Assembly: GCA_014706385.1 (NCBI GenBank)
Contig: JACGZH010000011.1
Coordinates: forward strand, 248,001 to 312,000
DNA length: 64,000 nucleotides
Origin: Phaffia rhodozyma
Lineage: Eukaryota > Basidiomycota > Tremellomycetes > Cystofilobasidiales > Mrakiaceae
Direction of reading: 5' to 3'
Every line of letters begins with the position of its first letter. The first letter of the stretch is position 1. The position numbers and the translations under genes were made by a program. This document shows, piece after piece, positions 29,875 to 40,257 of this stretch. A model generated the notes under the pieces. The model made no database searches and had not been told where the DNA came from. It saw only the letters and a program-made list of their open reading frames with translations.

Positions 29875-31178
29875 CTGGGACTCTCACAAGCTGTGGACGA
29901 TGCTGGAACGAGTACCAAGCAGAGGGAGTGTGCCAAACTTGATGGGATGGCCGTTCTGGGTTGAAGGAGGCAAGAGAACGATAAGAAGGCGGGCTACAAC
30001 AAGGGAGGCTGTAACCATACATGTAACCGCCTTCGTAACCATGGTCATTCCGCAAGGGAACACCCTCTCTTTCCATCCTTGGTTTGTGTGTTTGGTCAGG
30101 TATACTGATATGTTTGCGCGTACACGATGAAGAGGAAGGAGTGGCTCAGTGAGCGGGTGGGTGCATGGCAACTGGTGCTTGGGAGTAAGTGCATGTGAGG
30201 GAAGAATGTTGAAGAGAAATGAAACTTTACGACTCCTCATAAGCTCACACACACATACACACACATATACAGCAGTACTCTTATAAAGTCCTTCCAGAAG
30301 ACGTTGTTCCCATGCTGGTCTTCATTTGTTGCGCTGTGTGCGTTTTCAAGGAAAGCATGGGAGATACTATCAAGAGTCATTCATACAGATTCGTGGAGAG
30401 AAGACACTCCATTGAGATGCTTGATTGACCAGAGCGAGTGTAGATATAAAAGAAAGACTGCCTCCGACATCTGACGGGTAGAGAAACGAGTGAGCAATCA
30501 GACCATCAGCTCATATTCCACTTGGCCATCCGTACTGGCGCTCTCATACACCCTTCTACGTTCGCTACAGAACATGCTGAGCTCCGGACATGGCAAACCA
30601 TCCAGCCTCGGGGATACCGGATTCGATGAAGGGATGGCCGAGGTGACTGAGTGATCAAACCAGATTGTGTTGGAAATCAGCCAGTCCTATTTCAACCCCC
30701 GAGGTTGAATATCATACACCGTCCATTTTCTTGATGCTCCCTCCCCAACATACTCCGACAATCTGTCTTCTAATTAACCCTTTCCTTCTACCTTCTCTTT
30801 AACTCTGTCACGTTTGATCTAACTACTGTCCGGCCTCGGTCAGGAATTATACATTCTGACGGCGCCAAGCCCGATAGTCGTGTGCACAAGGCCGGATCGG
30901 ACGCTGATATCTTGATTGTTCCTAACCTCTCAACCCCAATGTGTAGAGAGCTTGTGCTAACCCAGACTTTGTTCCTTCCCCATTCATTTCTGTGAACGGT
31001 GACCGAGATATCCGTCGTTTGGGTCTCTTTCCTTTTTTGGTTTCCGTTGTGGACAGTGGACAGGTGTATATATACTGATGCTTTTCGTCCGAGAGTCAGA
31101 TCAAAGGCTGGCCGTCCACACGCAAGACTCGTCGTTTTGATCGGTCGTACATCCCTCTCTCGAGAACCGCTTGCGAAC
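29875..31178. promoter_or_regulatory. Large gap between DSN1 and the MFS gene
   Basis: This 1.3-kb stretch is the longest non-coding gap in the window and must contain the promoters of DSN1 (leftward) and the MFS gene (rightward). A TATA-like ATATATAC lies near 31069. Short open frames exist on both strands, but none shows a recognisable protein or a good splice-connected continuation. A short CA-rich stretch occurs around 30243-30267. Confidence 0.4.
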
Positions 31179-31549
31179 ATGGACGACTTTTCACCATCTC
31201 CATCCACGTCTTCCTCTGCCCGTTCAGTCGACTTGAAACATCAAAAGGACCCATCTTCAGGAGAGGGCGCTAGCCTACCAGACTTGATGCCTGAAAACCA
31301 AGCCAAGCTTTCCCAGCTGAAAAAGTGGTCACTCCTCGCCCTCTTCTCCCTAGGATTCTTCGTAGACATCTGGTCGTATAGCGCTTTCTTTGTCTTTACC
31401 GGTCCTATCTCTGAAGCACTCGACATCCAGGTCGAGCAACAGACTTGGGTCATCACCAGTTACGCCGTCACCTTTGCCTCGTTCCTGCTCCTCTGGGGTC
31501 GAGTGTCCGATCTGTGGTCCGCAAAGCCAGTGTTCTCCTTCGGGTAAGT

Positions 31550-31620
<71 letters not shown>

Positions 31621-32915
31621 ACCGTCAGCCGACTGAGGACTGACATATGTTGCCATCTGACGATACGCTCTTCCCGATCACCAGCTTCCTCGCCCTGGGC
31701 ATCCTCAACCTCGTGATCTCCTTCCTGCCCGACAAATACTCCTTCTTCGTCCTCCGCGCGATCTCCGGCATCGCAGGCGCCTGCCTCATCCCGGCCGCGT
31801 TCCGGCTGATCGTCGCCGTGTTCGAGCCCCACGAGCTCGGCAAGGCGTTCACCCTCTACGGCCTCGCCGGCGCACTCGCCAACACGACCGGCACGATCAT
31901 CGCCGGCTTCATCGAGTACATCCCCAACGGCGGCCAGGGCGAGGCCTGGCGCTGGTTCTTCCGCATCCTCGCCATCCTCATCATGCCGCTCGCCATAGCG
32001 TCGCTCTACGTGATCCCTGCACCCAAGGGCGCGATCGCCGGGGCAGACGACAAGTGGAAGCGGCTCGACGTCGTCGGCGCGTTCAGCATGCTCGCCGGCA
32101 TCGTCCTCCTCATCCTCGGCCTCACCCTCGGGGCGTCGTACGGGTGGAAGAAGGCGGGCTTCCTCGTGCCGTTCCTGCTGTCGTGGGTGCTGATCGTGTT
32201 CTTCTTCTTCTGGGAGGCCAGGCTGTCGGACGTGCATGCGCTTCTGCCGGCCAAGACATGGAGGATCCCGAACTTTGCTGTCTTCATTGCGCTTGCCTTG
32301 TTCATCTACGGATGGTGGGCAGTCAACTTCCTGCCCTTTGTCGAGCTATTCGTCCAAGTTCACCATGATAGAGCTATCATCGCCGCCATTCGACTGCTTC
32401 CACAAGGTATCGCTGGTGCAATCATGACTGCTGTTTTGACCACGTACCCGCAACTTACTTCGAACCCGAGATGGCCAATCTCGGTTGGTTTGATCGGCGG
32501 TTCGATCGGGTACATCCTGTTCACCCAGTCAAAAGGAGACATTGTTGGCTCTGGCTACTGGCGATGGGTCTTCACCGGTGGCTTCATCGGTAGTTCGGGT
32601 AACGTCATTGCTTTCACCGGTACCAATGTAGCCATCATGACATCTGTACCTCCAGAGATGTCTGGTGTCGCCGGTGCCGTCCTCCAAGTCGCCCTCCAGG
32701 TCGGCTCGGCCGTCGCGCTCTCCATCCAGGCCGGCCTGTTGACGATCAAGGAGGGGAACGTGGATAACTTTGAGAACGTCAAGATCTCATGGTACTTTGA
32801 GCTGGGATGGAACTTGCTTTGGCTCGTTGGGTTCCCTGCGCTCTACAGGCCGGTCAAGAATGATGTAAGCTCGGCTGAAGATGGAGCAGAGCAAGGAGTC
32901 GAGGTCAAGTCGTAG
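31179..32915 (+). CDS. MFS transporter, multidrug/DHA2-like
   Basis: The protein is a 12- to 14-span major facilitator, closest in look to the fungal DHA2-type drug:H+ antiporters (aminotriazole-resistance group). It begins MDDFSPSPSTSSSARSVDLK and has a cytosolic tail before the first span (LLALFSLGFFVDIWSYSAFF). The A-motif-like loop is LLWGRVSDLWSAKPV. A single intron, 31544-31684, interrupts the gene and carries a CA/CT microsatellite. Exon 2 contains RAISGIAGACLIPAAFRLIV, ALANTTGTIIAGFI, and later GLIGGSIGYILF and PPEMSGVAGAVLQVALQVGS. Base composition is patchy: from about 31690 to 32260 almost all third positions are G or C, then it drops and rises again at about 32680-32760. The substrate cannot be told from sequence. 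Start and stop (TAG 32913-32915) are clear. Confidence 0.85.
31550..31618 (+). repeat. (CA)n(CT)n microsatellite in MFS intron
   Basis: About 20 CA units (31550-31589) run straight into about 14 CT units inside the only intron of the MFS gene. Together they occupy half of the intron. The CT part could double as an extended polypyrimidine tract for the 3' splice site. Length is probably variable between strains. Confidence 0.9.
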
Positions 32916-33234
32916 GATCTTTGGAAGGTGCCTCAGGCGAAAAAATATAGAGTTCTTGTTATAATATATATATGATGCCTTTAATTTGTCTATCAACGAC
33001 TTGTTCTATAAAGATATCTGTGAACCAAGGTGCTACAAAGTTTCTTCACAGAGGTTGCGCTCTCTACATTTTGAAGAGAGAAGGTATGTCGAACAATTTC
33101 TGGATGAATCTGGTACGCAACCCTACCACGCGACGATGACTAAGCATCAAGATCTTCTACCACTCCTCTTCCAACAAATACCCTATAGAGCCTCATAAGA
33201 CTCGACCGCCATTCGATCTCCTTCTTTTCTCGAC
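32916..33234. other. Gap between MFS and RS-rich gene
   Basis: About 320 bases between two plus-strand genes, holding the MFS 3' end (ATATATAT at about 32967) and the promoter of the next gene. No coding frame is convincing. Confidence 0.35.
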
Positions 33235-34817
33235 ATGTCTGATAGATCTCGCTCGGCTTCACCCAGAAGACAGTCCAAGGATAAATCTCGCTCATCAAGG
33301 CGCGATCGAGACAAGGATAGGGACAGGTCAAGGGATAGGGGTAGGGACCGTTCGAGAGATAGATCTAGAAGTAGAGAGAGGGAAGTCGACCTTCAACAGG
33401 AATTTGGGGTAGACGAGTTGTCGGAGGACGATTACTTGTGAGCAATCTACATCCTCTAATCAGCCCAATGTCCGATGGAGAGCTCACCGTTCGTCTGTCG
33501 ATCAACTGTCCATCCTTGGGCTAGTCTCAAATCAGCAGAGTTCAGAGTGTGGCTCAAAGAAGAAAAGAAGAAGGTAAGTCCATTTTCGTCATCCATCCTT
33601 CGTATCTCCAGATGGGTTCTGTTCAAACGTTACTGTTTATGTTCGAATCACATCTCGACTCCCGGGATGATAGTATCTCGATCAACTCGCCGGAGATGAC
33701 GCTCGGCGATACTTCAAAAAGTTTGTCAAAGCGTGGAATCGAGGGAAACTAGCAAGTGGGTAGTTGTTATTGGTACTGTGTTTCTGCTCGGTACACACTC
33801 TCACAAACTTGCGACCTTCTGGTTTGAAACAAAGGATCATTCTACGCACCGACTACCGCGACATCTATCCCATCTTCCTCTCAGACTTCCTACAAGTGGT
33901 CCTTCGCGACCAATCGATCCAAAGTGGATACTACCGCACTCACTTCTGCCAGACTAGCTGTCGACAGCGCCACAAACCTGTCCACTTTCGCCGTTTCTGG
34001 CGCATCCGGTCCGGAGCCGTCCAGGTCGAGTGGAGGCGGGAGAACGATGGGACCGATGATTCCAAAGTCATTCGCTATGATGGAGGCTGATCGAACGTTC
34101 GAGAGGGAGACCGAGCGAGATAGGGAGAGAGATGAGAGGAAGAGAGAGAGAAAGTCTGCGAGAGATGAAGAGAAAGAGAGTCGATCTGGTGGCAGAGAAG
34201 GCCGGATAGAGAAACGAAAAGAGTCAGTCGGTTCATCATTTGCGTTCCTCTTCCTTTCCAAATCCCTCCTTCGATAGGGCTTTGAAACAGGGGTTCTAAT
34301 TTTTTTCCCCATCTGGTCGAACCTCAGGACGAATGCGTTCAATCGTCAGATGAGAGATCGTTCACCTGGAGGACTCGAGGTAGATGAATCTACGTTGATG
34401 GGTACATCAGGTAACGATGATTTCGCCGCAAAGTATGTCCTTTCGTTTTTCTTTCCATCAACATGTTTTCTCACTGAAAGAGAAACGAAAGAGAGTCTAA
34501 CGGGAAAGACACTTTGACGCAATCTCCGAATGTAAGAATCGCCGCTAGGGATAGGAAACAGGCAGAGGTGAACGAACGTAGGGCTCGTCAGGCCGAGTCT
34601 AAAAAACAGGCATTTGGGACGTCGTCTAATGCAATGGCCGAGAAAAACAAAGGTTTGTCTTTGTGGCCGTGTTGTGTCCTCTTTCTTGTTGGCTTATTGC
34701 TCACTCATGATTTATTCTGAATATACTGTATTCGTTTGGTTTGAGAATCAATCAGCCACGATGGCTATGTTCCAACAAATGGCCGCTCAAAAGTACGGGG
34801 CTGGAGGAAACATTTGA
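33235..34817 (+). CDS. Arg/Ser/Asp-rich nuclear-type protein with a conserved WNxGKL segment
   Basis: The N-terminus (MSDRSRSASPRRQSKDKSRS) is an RS/RD-rich domain of the kind found in pre-mRNA processing factors. Exons 2 and 3 encode FRVWLKEEKKK and DARRYFKKFVKAWNRGKLAS, a compact helical segment that looks like a conserved eukaryotic module with the pattern FxKFVxxWNxGxL. A second charged, ER-rich tract is followed by NAFNRQMRDRSPGG and the C-terminal QMAAQKYGAGGNI, TGA at 34815-34817. Six exons are visible with good splice signals (for example donor after 33437 and AAG|GTAAGT near 33573). The RS domain implies nuclear speckle localisation and a role in splicing or mRNA export, which is inference. 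I do not assign a name. Confidence 0.6.
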
Positions 34818-35035
34818 TGAATAAGATATCTTTTGTCAGTCTCTCTACATGCCCGCAAGGTTCTGAGGTGTATATCTCCTAGAATCTCGAAACACATCAT
34901 CTCGCTTGTCTATATTCAGAGATTTTGCCAGTCATGAAAGGTTCATCAAGGAGAAGCAGTAAAAAACAATATAAGCGGCAAATACAAAACATGATCAAAG
35001 ATCATTGACACAATCACACCTGGCTGGCAGCCAGT
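34818..35035. other. Short convergent gap
   Basis: About 220 bases between the stop of the RS-rich gene and the stop of the CsbD-like gene. No other feature is visible. Confidence 0.3.
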
Positions 35036-35840
35036 TCAAGCAGAAGGGTCGTTAGCCTTCTGCTGAACATATCCTTTGTCATGCTACAGAATTTCCAGAA
35101 CAATAAGATTAGATAACATGTATTCGTTTCTTTACGATGACAGACGAGAGAGACAGACAGGCGCTAACCTTGGCTTGACCCTCCAGCTGCTGTTGCTTAT
35201 CGCCCGTCACGGCGCCTGTGAATGATGTCGAGCCAAATGCCGGAAACCCGAGTCATTATGAGGTTAATTTTCAAGTTCTTCCAGCCAAAGTCCAAAAAAT
35301 GAAAGATATTCAAGGAAAAGAAAAGCAAGGGAAGAGGCAAAGTGAACGAACCGACGATGTTCTCTACTTTTCCACTGATTCGATCACTCGTACCCTCCAC
35401 GTATTCTTTGGTCTGGGCAGCTTTGATTTCAGCTGATTCGCAGAGAGAAAGAAAGAAAGAAAGAAAGAAAGAAAGGACATCAATGTCTGTACTCAGAATC
35501 AACACATGGCTCAAGCTATATGCACGAGCACGGTGTAGACACACGCGACCAGAAGAAAAGAAGGAAAGTGATCTCGTACCTTCACCCTCTGCGTGCTGTT
35601 TCTTTCCTTCGGCAATCCACGACGATCCATCCAAGCCAACAGCGTTCAAGCCAGCTCCGATGACGGACTCTTTGATCGTTCCAGTCACAGAGTTGATCTG
35701 TCCTGTGGTCTGGTTGGGTTCCTGTGGGTGAGGCGAGATGAAGATGACGAATGTGTCAGATAGCAAGATTCGTTATCTTATCTGATGCACGAGACGCTAT
35801 GGAAAAACACAAGTACATTGGTTTGAGAGGAAGCAGACAT
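35036..35840 (-). CDS. CsbD-like stress-response protein
   Basis: This small gene encodes a hydrophilic protein of the CsbD family, short helical proteins linked in bacteria and fungi to general stress. Four or more exons are joined from the ATG at 35838-35840: MSASSQTN, then EPNQTTGQINSVTGTIKESV and GLDGSSWIAEGKKQHAEGEG. A later exon has KEYVEGTSDRISGKVENIVG, and the last ends VQQKANDPSA with a TGA at 35036-35038. The repeated pattern 'I-x-G-x-x-K-x-x-x-G' with 'KxQxxEG' units (GDKQQQLEGQAKHDKGY) is that of two CsbD repeats. One intron holds a GAAA microsatellite. The precise biochemical role of the family is unknown. Confidence 0.7.
35446..35475 (+). repeat. (GAAA)n microsatellite
   Basis: About seven GAAA units lie in an intron of the CsbD-like gene. 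On the gene's own strand it reads as TTTC units, so it forms part of the pyrimidine tract. Confidence 0.85.
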
Positions 35841-36379
35841 CGTTCACGAGTGATGCACTATTGATAGATTGTGTTGATGGGTGGCAAGAGGGAGTATGAG
35901 ATGGTTGAATGTGAAGGAGCAACCCCCGACACATAGAGGTTCTTATACTCTCGACAATCACGGATGTCGTCAGATGATCGCTTGAATGTGCGTCATGGCG
36001 AGACTGAGCTTCAGAGGATTAAGTGCTACGCTACAATTAACATGCACGATTGTTTACTCAACATCGCAGTTCCACAGATGAGAACAATGGAAAATTCATG
36101 GCTGCTGAGACGGTAAGAGACAGATAGATCCATTGACAAAACGCTCATTCTGATAGTTTGATATCCCACTTTTCCATCGACTCTCCAATTGACGGACACA
36201 GATCCGCCGGTAGGCTATCTGCCCAGTCTTCCAAAAACACCGACCGTCGTTCATCCTCCTCTGCGATTTTGAATTATTGACATTGTCATAATGTCGATTG
36301 ATTCAGAGAGAAAGGAAAACATCAGTTGATGCATTCGAAAGGACGGACAGACGCAAAAACAAAGAATTTTTTTTAAAGA
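35841..36379. promoter_or_regulatory. Upstream region of the CsbD-like gene
   Basis: This 540-base stretch lies between the CsbD-like start and the ATG17 stop, both on the minus strand. It contains the promoter of the stress-type gene; a CCCCCGAC element lies at about 35925-35932, a cytosine-rich site that could resemble a stress element, but this is only suggestive. No coding frame is supported. Confidence 0.35.
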
Positions 36380-37882
36380 CTAACCGGCCTCCCATTTCCT
36401 CATAATCTCTTGCCATCCACTCACTACATGTTCTCTTTCCCTCCTCGCACTCTCTCTCCTATCAACCTCTAACAAGAGCGCACCAAATGCTTCCCTATAC
36501 TGAATGAATGACGTGTTGAGATCTTCGACTGACTGAAACTTTGATTGCAGGTTGGGCAAATGAGCTGATATTATCGTTTGGTGAGCGGCTTTGTGTTGGT
36601 TTAGAGTCGGAGTTGGATCTGGAACCGTCAGCGGGTGGATGGCTATAGGAGGTCGCAAACTTGAGCTGGGTTGTCAAGGTTGGAGAGAAGTAATCGAGAA
36701 TTAGTAGGGACGGATTAGGTTGTGAGGCTTTCACTCTAGCTTACTCAAGACGAATCATGGCTTGATGCATATGTTCGATATCATTCAAAATAAGCGGCAG
36801 ATGAGCGGTATCCTCCATCAGAACTAATCGTTCAACAAAACAAAATAAAAAGAAAAGAAATGAAATTTCATGAGTATGATTAGGACACGGTGCTTTCAAA
36901 AGTTGAGGTCAAAAAGATCATACCTTGGAGTTCTTCTTCGTCCTCTACTCCATACCTACCATCGTCCCGTCCATGATCTGCCTCGTTCTCCCAGCCTGCC
37001 TCCTTCATCGCTCGGGATACCTGTTCCCAGTGCCTTGTTAGACCATCTATCTCTTGCTCAACAGCCTCAACAATTTTGCTTCGCTCAGCTTTCGTCTTCC
37101 GAATTATTGTCTCGATTTCTCGGTCGGTGATCACTTTGCCGTTCAATAAGATGACGGCATCCGTCGAGGATAGAACCGAGCTTGGTAGTGAGAGAAGGAC
37201 TTCCAATTCGGTCTCGATCGCCTCTTGTTCAAGATCCAATTCGTCAACAAGCCGGTCTAGACCTTGTTCATCAATAAAATCCCGTAGCGTCTTTGATTTC
37301 TCCTTCGATGAAGGTAGTTCAGATGCCACTACGGAACGGGTAGATGATCGGTCAAGATTGTCCCCAAATAAAGAAGAAAGCGAGCTGGATGAAGCTACTA
37401 GATTCTGGTGAATCGAGGGAGGAACAATTGTTTGGGAAAGAGACAACAGAGTTTGAGAAAGGGAGAGCAAGAGATGTTCCCTGGTCTCGTTCGCTTTCTA
37501 AATACGTGTGAACCGGAAGACTCAGTCTCATCTGTACATACTCCCGCACGCACACTGCAAGCGGAAACAACTCACCTCAAGCTCTCCGAGCAACTGATGA
37601 TTTTCACTTTGCATCTTTATCGAGATACCTGAGAGGACCTGGATACAGAGTAGAAAATAGAATATCAATGATGTTTCACAGAATTTCAAGAATAAAACGT
37701 AGCATACAGACCGAGAGCTGATGTTGCCTTTCCGCCTTGGTCGCTATCGTCTCGGCCCATAGGGAACACCCTTGGTCGACTTTGTCGCGCACGAGAAGAA
37801 CCTGGGAACGAACATGCTGAGCTTGAGAAAGTGCTCGTTTAGAGGTTAGCACGAGATCGAGCAGGCTCGTCTGAGAGGACAT
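36380..37882 (-). CDS. ATG17: Autophagy scaffold ATG17
   Basis: The gene encodes a coiled-coil protein best matched to Atg17, the crescent-shaped scaffold of the Atg1-Atg13 initiation complex, which is held inactive by TORC1 in rich conditions. The start is at 37882 (MSSQTSLLDLVLTSKRALSQ), followed by long amphipathic helices. The segment LRDFIDEQGLDRLVDELDLE at about 37210-37290 corresponds to the Atg17 'DFIDExGV' region. The C-terminal helix holds FIQYREAFGALLLEVDRRE and ends RKWEAG, TAG at 36380-36382. Five exons are visible. The total of roughly 430 residues is close to other fungal Atg17 proteins. It is divergent from the PGC1-like gene. The call is good but rests on a fold with low sequence conservation. 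Confidence 0.68.
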
Positions 37883-38084
37883 GTTGAGTTGAGCTTGATG
37901 TTTGGAGATGTTGGTGATGGTGATGACGACAAAGGTGACGAAAGAAACCGAGCGAGTTTGAATTTATATTGGGAACTGACCGAACAACATCAATCACTCA
38001 TCGTTCATCACCTCACTTCACCTCACCTCACCTTCTCTGATCTCATCCTGTTCTCTCTTTATTCTTCTTCTTTCTCCTCGTGAA
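37883..38084. promoter_or_regulatory. Divergent promoter ATG17 / PGC1-like
   Basis: About 200 bases separate the start codons. Near 38008-38033 a short imperfect tandem of TCACC units occurs, followed by pyrimidine-rich sequence just before the plus-strand start. Confidence 0.35.
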
Positions 38085-39449
38085 ATGAACGGTCAACTTC
38101 CAGAATGTTGGGGACACAGAGGCGCCTCAGCAGAGTTTCCGGAAAACACATTCGCTAGTTTCGAGGCCGCCATCGCCGAAGGCAGTGACTGTATCGAGAG
38201 TGGTAAATACTCCTTCCTTCTCCTCTCTACCTCTCCCTAGTGAAACTCTGACATGTTGATTTTGATTTTTGTTCACGTTCTGCGCGCCTCTCATCATACC
38301 AGATGTACACACTACATCCGACGACCGAATCCTCATGTTCCATGATGTTTCGCTCGAACGGACGACTGATGGATCTGGCATTATCGCCGAGCTGCCTTGG
38401 GAAGATTGTATCAGGTTCGCACGTTCTTCCTTCAGTTTCAACGTTCAGGTCTGCTCACCGAGTCTGTTTCTCTCTATCTGTATATATGTAGCAAAGTACG
38501 GACGTTGAAAGCTCCTCATCAGCCAATTCCTCTGTTTGAACAAGCCTTGGACTTATTGATGCGGCCAGATGCCAAACATATCAAGTTCAACGTGCGTCAG
38601 AGTTCATTGGTCAAGCGGCAAACCGGACCTGCTGAACACTTTTGACTTTGGTTGCATGTCTGGTCGAATATAGGTGGATATCAAGCCCTCGAACGAACCA
38701 GAGAGGTTGTTTGAGCTCATGGCCAGACTTGTCAAGTAGATACCTCACCTTGGTCCGTGTTTCATCAGATAGAGAGATGTTGCTCGACTGACGGAAGTCA
38801 AACTGGACATCAATCAGGAAAATACCTAATTGGGAAACTGATCTCGCCCCTAGACTCATCCTTGGACTCTGGTAATGGTCCTTCGTTGTCGTGTTTTGAT
38901 ATCATTCGCTCAGTGCTTACAGCATGTTTCCGTTTGTCTCTTCCAACATGTTGACAAAGGCATCCCTCGTTCATCCTTCCCGCCAAACGACACTTGCCTA
39001 CAGCGACCCTTATCCATATCACCGCCTCCCTTTCCGTTGCTGATGAATACTTTTTCCCACACGTCACCGGATTTTCTGTCGCGTTTCCCTTGCTATTGAC
39101 CTCTACCGGCCAGAGGTTTCTAGATAAGGCAAAACAGGAAGGAAAGTCTGTTGGTGTATGGACAGTTAACCGGGTAGATGAAATGTGTGTTGCCTCAAAA
39201 TTGGGATGTCAGTGGATTCTGACGGATCGACCAGCCATCTGGAGAGGCGTCCGAGATAGAGTCTGTCCTTTCTGCTCTTTTCTCGTCATCTCTCCCCCCT
39301 CTTCTGGGCTTTTCAGGCTGATCGCCATCTTTTCTTTGTAGCTTGGACAAGACTTTGAGTCGACTTACTCGAAAGAAGTTCCCAGTTCTTTCTGGTATTC
39401 CACTCCGACTTACTATCTAGTGGCCCATGTATGTCTAGACCACACTTGA
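38085..39449 (+). CDS. PGC1: Glycerophosphodiester phosphodiesterase family, PGC1-like
   Basis: The protein is a GDPD-fold enzyme. Catalytic landmarks are GHRGASAEFPENTFASF at the start, DVHTTSDDRILMFHDVSLER with the Asp-x-His pair, and DIKPSNEPERLFEL with the metal-binding Asp. The segment APRLILGLWHPSFI, obtained by joining exons at about 38872 and 38961, is the pattern seen in yeast Pgc1, a phospholipase C that removes phosphatidylglycerol on mitochondria and lipid droplets. The C-terminal strand and helix are VGVWTVNRVDEM and LGCQWILTDRP. At least six exons are present. The final exon runs to a TGA at 39447-39449, though a different last splice is possible. GDPD family is certain; the PGC1 assignment is likely. 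Confidence 0.75.
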
Positions 39450-40257
39450 TTCATCTTTCTTGGTGCCTTTCTATCCCATTCAACAAGCAAGATGCTCCAA
39501 ATTTACCAAGCATGCGCGCTTCTGTACCTGCGTGAAAACAGAAACTTCTCAACTACTACGCTCGAAAGAAAATCATCCGTTTCGCGGGTCCGTTAGTTCG
39601 AATCCCATCCCCTGCTTAGAGCATGGATGTTTTCCCTGTACTTGGCCGTCTTTCCTTTGGGCCCTCTCACCAAGTCGGATCGTTCAAAGATCACTCGATG
39701 TCTTCGAAGAAAACATCAGCTCCAATATCATTTTATCCGCTTCTCACTTTTTTTCCCCCGGAAGAACACTTTAGACAGACTTGCTTCTCTCCAAATTTTT
39801 CTCTTTTCTAGACGCCTGACCTTTCTTTATGTTTTCATACATCTATACATACGTTTCCTTTCCTTTTGTCTTCCTGTCTCCTCTTCAGAAAACCTGTATT
39901 CAATCAATAAGACAGGTCCTTCTTTTCAAACCTGTTCTGACTGTTCTACTTGCAGCCACACAAAATGTGATAGAAACGTCTCATTCGATACACAACACCC
40001 TTCAACCACTCATCCGACCGACCGACAAATCTCCCACCTTCTTCGCCTACCACAAACGCGCAATATAAGACAAAGTAAGAGAAGATTTTCACAACGAAAG
40101 CTACACGAACCTCCCGTTCGCCTTCGCCCAGTTCCGCAGTCTACATCTGTTACTCGCCCCTACTCCATCTCCGCACCAACTCGTCTCCTGATAAAATATT
40201 AATGATGGTTTCTTCGTTGCCTCCGAGAGATCGATCCTAAAATTTCAGAAGTCTCCC
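39450..40257. other. Convergent gap of about 800 bases, no gene seen
   Basis: This stretch lies between the PGC1-like gene and PBP1, which converge. It is C/T-rich on the plus strand from about 39700 to 40070. A TTCGAATCCC string at 39597-39606 resembles a tRNA T-loop, but no tRNA can be folded around it. Open frames up to 190 codons occur but look like low-complexity artefacts. Confidence 0.4.

Noticed and set aside
31350..32237. A 295-codon open frame on the minus strand opposite the MFS gene
   Set aside because: It is the mirror of GC-rich third positions in a clear transporter. Its protein is a run of charged residues with no domain.
31179..32915. Wholesale bacterial transfer of the MFS gene
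   Set aside because: The gene has a spliceosomal intron and a fungal-type sequence, and the GC change is limited to blocks inside it, so conversion or biased repair fits better.
33890..34342. A 150-codon minus-strand frame opposite the RS-rich gene
   Set aside because: It reflects the reverse of purine-rich RS/ER codons and has only Ser/Leu/Phe low complexity.
39590..39625. TTCGAATCCC resembling a tRNA T-loop
   Set aside because: The flanking five-base stem does not pair and no matching acceptor or D-arm is found upstream.
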